From Chitinispirillales bacterium (GTDB taxonomy: Bacteria > Fibrobacterota > Chitinivibrionia > Chitinivibrionales > Chitinivibrionaceae): DNA of 8,911 nucleotides. Below are positions 4,083-8,911 of this stretch, piece by piece. The position numbers were made by a program, and so were the translations under genes. The notes below the pieces were generated by a model. That model was given only the letters and a program-made list of their open reading frames with translations. It did not search any database and had not been told where the DNA came from. Position 1 is the stretch's first letter. The number at the start of each line of letters is the position of its first letter. The DNA lies in NCBI GenBank assembly GCA_031254455.1, contig JAIRUI010000128.1:1-8911 (forward strand), written 5' to 3'.

Positions 4083-6565
4083 GTCTTTCCACTGTTTCCT
4101 CTCGCTTCGACAATTATAAGATACGTACCATTCGCTACATTTCTACCGGCGTTATTGGTTAAATTCCACAAAATCTCCTTGCCGTTTCTGCTCGTTGTCT
4201 CAAACACAACGTTGCCGATATTATCATAGATTACTAAGTTTATCTGCGCCTGTTCCGGCATTCTCACCGAAATCTTTGCAGACTGAGAAACTATACTCTT
4301 TTCAAGCAAAATGCCGTGTTTGTTATAATTTTTTCTAACATTGCCAATTGAGATAGGATCTTTCGACTCCCATTTCAAATAAAGTATGGTATTTGCCGTA
4401 ATCCGCATTCCATCTTCACCGAATATAAATTCGGTCGTACCCGCACTGTTTGTATACCACTTCCCATCATTGACGTATCCCGTTTTTGTAAATTCGTCCG
4501 TCAACGGCTTTTGAAGTTCTGGTATTGTACTGTTATGTTCTACACTAATATTTGTCGGAACTGTTCCGTAGCCGTCGTTAAGGTCAAACGAAACCGTATA
4601 AACTGGAATCCATTTCAAATAAAGTGTAATGTCTTCGTTTACCACCGTACCATCTTTACCAAAAATAAATTCGGTATAAACATAATTCAAACTGCTGTCG
4701 CTACGCGTGTACCATTTCCCGTCATTTATGTAATCCGTTTTCGTAAATCCTGTCGTTACAGGTTTCTTCTCTATAGGAATTGTATCATCCTCAAACGCTA
4801 CGGCGATATCGGCAGGTTTTGTGCCGTTTCCGCCATTAAGGTCAAAATCTATGAAATTATGTGTCTTTATCCATTTTAGATAAAGTGTTATATTTCCCGT
4901 TATCGGGGTGCCGCTTCCGCCGAATACAAATTTTGTTATACAGCCGGAAGTAGTATACCACTCATCGTCGTTTACATAACCCGTTCTGGTAAAGTCGCTT
5001 GCAGATGGCTTATCGAATAAATTGCCTCCTGATGCAACGCCAACATCAGCAGGGATAATGCCTGTACCGCCGTTAAGGTTGAAATTTACCTTGTATGCCG
5101 TTGCTATGGCGAGATGCTGTCCTGCTATAGTCAAAACATAGTTGATGTTGTAAAGATTAAAATTTCCGAGGAAATCCCGTCCGTTCATTACCGCTATTTT
5201 AGAAACGGCGTATTGTTCTGTAGGAAAATCAAGCGTGTATTTTTTATCTCCACAAACAAATATATCGGGGACGACAGTAATTAATTCAAGTTTTTCTGGA
5301 TAAGTATATATTCTACCCGTTATATTTGGACTTTTGCCAAAGGTTAGCGATACTCTATTTTCGCAGTAAACAGCATAACTGTTATTTTGAATTACCGAAA
5401 TTGTTCCGCCTGTGATTTTTACTGTTCCTAAGTTACTGAAAACCGCCGCTTTACCGCTTCCGCTTGTCATAACCGTTCCGTTTGAAATATTTATTTTACT
5501 AGCAGGAGACGAGAGAGACGTATAATTGATTGCATCGCCGCTTGTCGCCTTTACGATCCCTCCACAAACATTTATCGTGCCATAGTTATGGTTGCTGTAG
5601 ATTGCGTTGCCATCTGTGCCGATTGCCGTATTTTCCACCGTTCCGCCGTTTATATTGAGCGTAGCATCACTTAAACTGTTAACGTAAACCGTCCCGCCCG
5701 AAGAAGAAGTATTTGCTGAAGTAATTTTTGCATTACTCGAAATAGTCACTGTCCCCGAAGTACTTATTGCCGTCCCTGTTGTTGCACTTACCGTTCCACC
5801 GGAAATATTTAAAATACCGTTACCGCTACTTATTGCCGTCCCTGTTGTTGCGTTTACCGTCCCGTTGGAAACGGTTACCGCACCTGAATAATAAGCACTA
5901 TGTATTGCCGTTCCGCTTGCAGCGTTCACATTTCCGCTTTGAATTTCTACCGTACCGGTAGAATTATTATAAATTGCCGTACTGTTGTAACCGACCGTCG
6001 CATTTACCGTCCCGCCGGAAATGATTATCGCACCGGTGGAATTATTATAAATCGCTGTGCCATTATAATCACCTGTTACACTCACCACCCCATTTGAAAC
6101 TCTCAATGAGCCAGTAGAAGCGTTATATATAGTACCGTAGTAGTTTCCGGCTTTCACCGTTCCACCGGAAATAGTTATTTCACTGGAGGAATTGTTAGTA
6201 ATCGCTCTGCCGGTTCCGGTATTTTCAATGGTCCCACTTGTCATCCAAAATGCGCCGGAACCGCCGGTGATATTAATTAGCGAGTAATTGCCGGAAGGCG
6301 TACCTTGAAGTGTCGCTTGCCACGACACCGTTACACCAGCGTCAATGTTAATAGTAAGAAAATCGGCGTTACTTGGTGCGGCAGTCAATGTCCCAGTTAC
6401 CGTAACGGTGTTGCCGATTACCGATGCGATTAAATTAGGACCGGCTTTGACATTGATTGTTTCAGCCAACTGCGCAGCCGTTTCCGCCCATACGTTTCCA
6501 GACACATAAAACACGGTAATCATCGCTGCAGTCATTACTTTTAGCAATATACTGTTGCTTTGCAT
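4046..6565 (-). CDS. Secreted beta-helix protein with three InlB-type repeats and C-terminal sorting domain
   Basis: This 839-residue exported protein has modular surface-protein architecture. Residues 1-27 are a Sec signal peptide (Lys9, hydrophobic core, likely cleavage after VWA). Residues about 105-405 hold about 12 imperfect turns of 15-26 residues built on (I/V)SGGTVxATxGTAI, as in right-handed beta-helices. An unassigned segment (about 405-490) follows. Three InlB B / Listeria-Bacteroides-type repeats (about 490-565, 570-652, 656-732) each begin near FDLNGGxGTxP and end LYLKW. Residues about 740-839 form a FlgD Ig-like / T9SS-like domain with VIYDNIGNVVFE, NNAGRNVANGTY and a final LGVRR. 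The family context suggests adhesion or glycan contact at the cell surface; no catalytic motif is seen. AAGGAAAGG (6573-6581) lies 7 nt before the ATG. The gene follows the LRR gene by 24 bp, probably in one operon. Architecture is clear; function and export route are inferred. Confidence 0.9.
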   Translation of the reverse strand: MQSNSILLKVMTAAMITVFYVSGNVWAETAAQLAETINVKAGPNLIASVIGNTVTVTGTLTAAPSNADFLTINIDAGVTVSWQATLQGTPSGNYSLINITGGSGAFWMTSGTIENTGTGRAITNNSSSEITISGGTVKAGNYYGTIYNASTGSLRVSNGVVSVTGDYNGTAIYNNSTGAIIISGGTVNATVGYNSTAIYNNSTGTVEIQSGNVNAASGTAIHSAYYSGAVTVSNGTVNATTGTAISSGNGILNISGGTVSATTGTAISTSGTVTISSNAKITSANTSSSGGTVYVNSLSDATLNINGGTVENTAIGTDGNAIYSNHNYGTINVCGGIVKATSGDAINYTSLSSPASKINISNGTVMTSGSGKAAVFSNLGTVKITGGTISVIQNNSYAVYCENRVSLTFGKSPNITGRIYTYPEKLELITVVPDIFVCGDKKYTLDFPTEQYAVSKIAVMNGRDFLGNFNLYNINYVLTIAGQHLAIATAYKVNFNLNGGTGIIPADVGVASGGNLFDKPSASDFTRTGYVNDDEWYTTSGCITKFVFGGSGTPITGNITLYLKWIKTHNFIDFDLNGGNGTKPADIAVAFEDDTIPIEKKPVTTGFTKTDYINDGKWYTRSDSSLNYVYTEFIFGKDGTVVNEDITLYLKWIPVYTVSFDLNDGYGTVPTNISVEHNSTIPELQKPLTDEFTKTGYVNDGKWYTNSAGTTEFIFGEDGMRITANTILYLKWESKDPISIGNVRKNYNKHGILLEKSIVSQSAKISVRMPEQAQINLVIYDNIGNVVFETTSRNGKEILWNLTNNAGRNVANGTYLIIVEARGNSGKTYKYSAKLGVRR
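5761..5851 (-). repeat. Tandem beta-helix turn duplication
   Basis: A 25-bp stretch at 5761-5785 recurs exactly at 5827-5851. The offset is 66 bp, or 22 codons, one beta-helix turn. It encodes the ATTGTAIS motif of two adjacent turns. A related but less exact pair lies near 5954 and 6032 (offset 78 bp). The exact match inside a diverged repeat array points to recent local duplication or gene conversion that kept the frame. Confidence 0.75.
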
Positions 6566-6572
6566 ATAAGTG

Positions 6573-6581
6573 CCTTTCCTT
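6573..6581 (-). promoter_or_regulatory. Shine-Dalgarno site for the beta-helix gene
   Basis: Read on the minus strand this is AAGGAAAGG, ending 7 nt before the ATG at 6565, within the 24-bp gap after the LRR gene's stop. It fixes the start, agrees with the signal peptide that follows, and supports translation from a shared mRNA. Confidence 0.8.
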
Positions 6582-6589
6582 GTCTTAAA

Positions 6590-8911
6590 TTACCTCTTAA
6601 CTCCAATTTTAGCCGAGTATTTGTATGTTTTCCCACTCGTCCCTCTCGCTTCAGCGATTATCAAATACGTACCGTTCGCCACATTTCTGCCGGCGTTATT
6701 CGTTAAATTCCACTCGACTTTACCGCCTCTTGTTTCTGTCTCAAATACGGTATTTCCGGTATTATCATAAACGACGACTTTCATCTGCGAAATTTTTTCG
6801 TTACTTGGCAAATCTACGGCGATAACAGCCTTATCGGAGACAATATTACTTAACAGTCTGATACCGTAGTATTTGTCGGATTTGTTAAATTCGCGGATTG
6901 GTGACGGCGTTTCATTTTCAACATTTATCATACATCTATCAATAAAACTACCATCTTTTGTAGTTGCTACAATTATTGCCGTCCCAGCCGATTTTGCAGT
7001 TATTGTGCCTTTAGCATCTATTGTGGCGACAGCAAGATTTTCACTTGCCCACGTTATGGTTGTATCGCCTGAATATCCTTTGATAAATGTTGCTTTAATT
7101 TTATGAGTTTTACCAACTGCAAGTGTAACATTTTTTTCACTCAACGTAAACGGTATCGCTCCCATATCAAAATCTTCCCAAACTTTGGCGACTTTGTATG
7201 CGTAAAGTGCCTCAGTAGGAACGAACAACTTAACAGACGAGATTGTTACATCACGAAATACGTTATAATCTATCTTCTGCGGCGATATTGCTCTATTGAT
7301 AATTTGAGTTAACTTGACGCAATCACGAAATGCCTCATCATTAATAGAATTAACAGATTCAGGAATAACAACAGACATTAATCTGTTACAATATGCAAAA
7401 ACTTGATAGCCGATTTCAGTAACCGATACCGGAATTATTACCGATGTTAACTTATCGCAACCTGCAAAAGCACTACTTCCGATTTCTGTAACCGAATTTG
7501 GAATAATTATAGAAGTTAATCCACTACAACCTGAGAAAGCAGAACTACCAATAGAAATAACCGATTCTGGAATTGTTACCGATGTTAACTTATCGCAACT
7601 TGCAAAAGCACTACTTCCGATTTCTGTAACCGAATTTGGAATAATTATAGAAGTTATTCTGCAACGAGAAAAAGCGTAATCAGGAATCCTTGTTACATTA
7701 CTTCCAATATTAACTGCGGTAAAATTATAGCAATCAGAAAATACCGGATATGAGGAACTTCCCATATTAGTGCAGTTAGTTGCGTTAAAATTTACCGCAG
7801 TTAATTCACTACAACCACGAAAAGCACTTCTACCGATTTCTGTAACCGAATTTGGAATTGTTAATACTCCAGCTAATCCACTACACCTATAAAAAGCGGA
7901 ATCGCCAATTTCAGCAACCAAATTGGGAATTGTATAATTTGTTCCTATTTTACTCGTCGGATATTTAATTAGTTTTGTTTTTGCTTTATTAAACAGTACT
8001 CCGTCAATTGAGGAGTAATTGTTATTATTTGCATCAACGTTTATTGCTGTTAAACTACTGTGGTTAGAAGTGAAATTGGGAATCTTTGTTACATTACTTC
8101 CTATATTCATTGTGGTCAAATTATTGCAATCGCCAAATACCGAATAATACGAAGAACTATTTGCAACAGTGCAGTTAGATGCATTAAAATTTACTGTAGT
8201 TAATCCGTTACAACCAACAAAAGCCGTATTGTCGATGGAAGTAACCGAATTGCCAATAGTTACCGAAGTCAACTCATCGCAATTTATGAAAGTATAAACG
8301 GGAATCTTTTTTACGTTGTTTCCTATGTTTATTGCAGTCAAATTACTGCAACTTTTAAAAGCATCATCACCAATTTCAATAACAGAATTAGGGATAGTTA
8401 ATGTTCCCGTTAACTTGCTGCAACCTGAGAAAGCGGAATTACCTATTGTTGTAACCGAATTACCAACAACTACCGAAGTTAAATCGCCACAACTTTTAAA
8501 AGCATCATCACCAATTTCAATAACAGAATTAGGGATAGTTAATGTTCCCGTTAATCCACTACAATAAGAAAAAGCATAGTTAGGAATCCTTTTTACATTG
8601 TCTCCGATGTTTATTGTGATCAAATTATAGCAACCGAAAAAAGCACCACTCCCAATTTCAGTAACAGAATTAGAGATAGTTAATGTTCCCGTTAATCCCC
8701 TACAATAAGAAAAAGCATAGTTGCCTATAGAAGTTACCGAATTAGGAATAACTACTATTTTTAAACTGCTACAATTTTTAAAAGCATCATCACCGATTTC
8801 AGTAACAGAATTGGGAATGATTATTTCTTCAATCATATCACAATTTAAAAATGCTTCAGAATTAATTGTTTTGCACGGTGTTATAACTGTTACCTTTTTC
8901 AGATTTTTAGG
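6590..8911 (-). CDS. BspA-type LRR / Big_2 surface protein with C-terminal sorting domain (5'-truncated)
   Basis: The 773 visible codons are the C-terminal part of a modular surface protein. Numbering from the window edge, residues 1 to about 560 hold about 22 LRR_5 (BspA / Treponema pallidum type) repeats of about 23 residues, with consensus LTSVxIPNSVTEIGxxAFxxC. Next come a bacterial Ig-like group 2 domain (about 588-664, with TWASENLAVATIDAKGTITA and SAGTAIIVAT) and a FlgD Ig-like / T9SS-like domain (about 672-773, with VVYDNTGNTVFETE, NNAGRNVANGTY and IGVKR at the end). BspA-type LRRs commonly mediate binding to host or microbial surfaces. The frame is open through 8911, and the codons before the ATG at 8836 (LKKVTV, then NSEAFLNC) continue the LRR pattern. 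So that ATG is internal, and the start and presumed signal peptide lie outside. It is the upstream partner of the beta-helix gene. Confidence 0.92.
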   Translation of the reverse strand, partial: PKNLKKVTVITPCKTINSEAFLNCDMIEEIIIPNSVTEIGDDAFKNCSSLKIVVIPNSVTSIGNYAFSYCRGLTGTLTISNSVTEIGSGAFFGCYNLITINIGDNVKRIPNYAFSYCSGLTGTLTIPNSVIEIGDDAFKSCGDLTSVVVGNSVTTIGNSAFSGCSKLTGTLTIPNSVIEIGDDAFKSCSNLTAINIGNNVKKIPVYTFINCDELTSVTIGNSVTSIDNTAFVGCNGLTTVNFNASNCTVANSSSYYSVFGDCNNLTTMNIGSNVTKIPNFTSNHSSLTAINVDANNNNYSSIDGVLFNKAKTKLIKYPTSKIGTNYTIPNLVAEIGDSAFYRCSGLAGVLTIPNSVTEIGRSAFRGCSELTAVNFNATNCTNMGSSSYPVFSDCYNFTAVNIGSNVTRIPDYAFSRCRITSIIIPNSVTEIGSSAFASCDKLTSVTIPESVISIGSSAFSGCSGLTSIIIPNSVTEIGSSAFAGCDKLTSVIIPVSVTEIGYQVFAYCNRLMSVVIPESVNSINDEAFRDCVKLTQIINRAISPQKIDYNVFRDVTISSVKLFVPTEALYAYKVAKVWEDFDMGAIPFTLSEKNVTLAVGKTHKIKATFIKGYSGDTTITWASENLAVATIDAKGTITAKSAGTAIIVATTKDGSFIDRCMINVENETPSPIREFNKSDKYYGIRLLSNIVSDKAVIAVDLPSNEKISQMKVVVYDNTGNTVFETETRGGKVEWNLTNNAGRNVANGTYLIIAEARGTSGKTYKYSAKIGVKR
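7431..7656 (-). repeat. Near-identical LRR pair, 138-bp period
   Basis: Bases 7431-7518 match 7569-7656 over 88 bp with two mismatches (7437 and 7462), including 56 bp without any difference (7463-7518). The 138-bp offset is 46 codons, exactly two 23-residue LRRs. The duplicated unit encodes the VTEIGSSAFAxCDKLTSV type of repeat. Confidence 0.85.
7683..8215 (-). repeat. Diverged long LRR duplication carrying atypical units
   Basis: Bases about 7683-7816 and 8079-8215 are related over about 135 bp. Each encodes a short NIGSNVT(R/K)IP repeat preceded by an unusual LRR with FNA(S/T)NCT and SSSY in place of the normal SVTEIG core. One copy is a codon longer. The divergence is clearly greater than in the 138-bp and 141-bp pairs, so this is an older duplication. 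Confidence 0.65.
8349..8554 (-). repeat. Exact 65-bp LRR duplication, 141-bp period
   Basis: Bases 8349-8413 recur without a mismatch at 8490-8554. The 141-bp offset is 47 codons, a 24- plus a 23-residue LRR. The copies encode the LTGTLTIPNSVIEIGDDAF type of unit. The intervening LRRs are of other subtypes, so the pair behaves as a two-repeat higher-order unit. Confidence 0.9.

Noticed and set aside
3761..4229. Plus-strand open frames at 3761-3964 and 4002-4229
   Set aside because: They run through repeat elements and, in part, antisense to the sorting domain, with no protein-like pattern.
8834..8836. ATG at 8836 as the start of the LRR protein
   Set aside because: The upstream codons are open to the edge and continue the LRR consensus, and no signal peptide follows this ATG.
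7300..8911. CRISPR-like array suggested by regular repeated segments
   Set aside because: The period matches 23-24 codon LRRs in one continuous open frame, and the intervals are themselves diverged repeats, not unique spacers.
4046..8911. Glycan-degrading enzyme or pectate-lyase activity in the beta-helix protein
   Set aside because: The beta-helix-like turns carry no visible catalytic Asp/Lys/Arg pattern, so structural or adhesive roles fit better.

Overview
The window is AT-rich bacterial DNA, and two of its four complete genes carry strong Shine-Dalgarno sites. Two large surface-protein genes share a C-terminal domain of the FlgD Ig-like / type IX-secretion-like kind. They combine it with BspA-type leucine-rich repeats, a bacterial Ig-like (Big_2) domain, InlB/Listeria-Bacteroides repeats and a beta-helix. 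That mixture, with a Sec signal peptide and a tail ending in Gly-Val-(Arg/Lys)-Arg, suggests a diderm gut- or sediment-type bacterium. My best guess is a Fibrobacterota relative (Fibromonadales or Chitinispirillia). This is inferred from recalled family style and was not searched.

Layout. Positions 1-110 hold the 3' end of an upstream plus-strand gene whose frame I cannot decide. A perfect 18-bp AT-rich hairpin (165-205) lies just before a plus-strand gene (223-1911). That gene encodes a stand-alone protein like the XPB/Ssl2-associated (Helicase_C_3) domain, with no helicase motor. Its stop is 2 bp from the stop of a convergent DEAD-box RNA helicase gene (1914-3152, minus). Everything to the right is on the minus strand: a small hydrophilic protein of unknown function (3277-3759), a secreted 839-residue beta-helix/InlB-repeat protein (4046-6565), and a BspA-type LRR/Big_2 protein (6590 to the right edge). 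The last gene is cut at its 5' end: its frame stays open past 8911, and the first ATG in view (8836) is not the start.

The LRR gene is followed after 24 bp by the beta-helix gene, whose strong ribosome site lies in the gap, so they probably form one operon making two exported surface proteins with the same sorting tail. The 286 bp between 3760 and 4045 and the 124 bp between 3153 and 3276 hold repeats: two copies of a roughly 73-bp dispersed element, a GC-rich inverted repeat and a nested hairpin. One copy of the dispersed element runs into the last codons of the sorting domain.

I see no tRNA, rRNA, CRISPR array, insertion sequence, transposase or toxin-antitoxin pair. The least ordinary items are the sorting-domain/repeat overlap, the homogenised LRR blocks, and the motorless XPB-like protein facing an RNA helicase.
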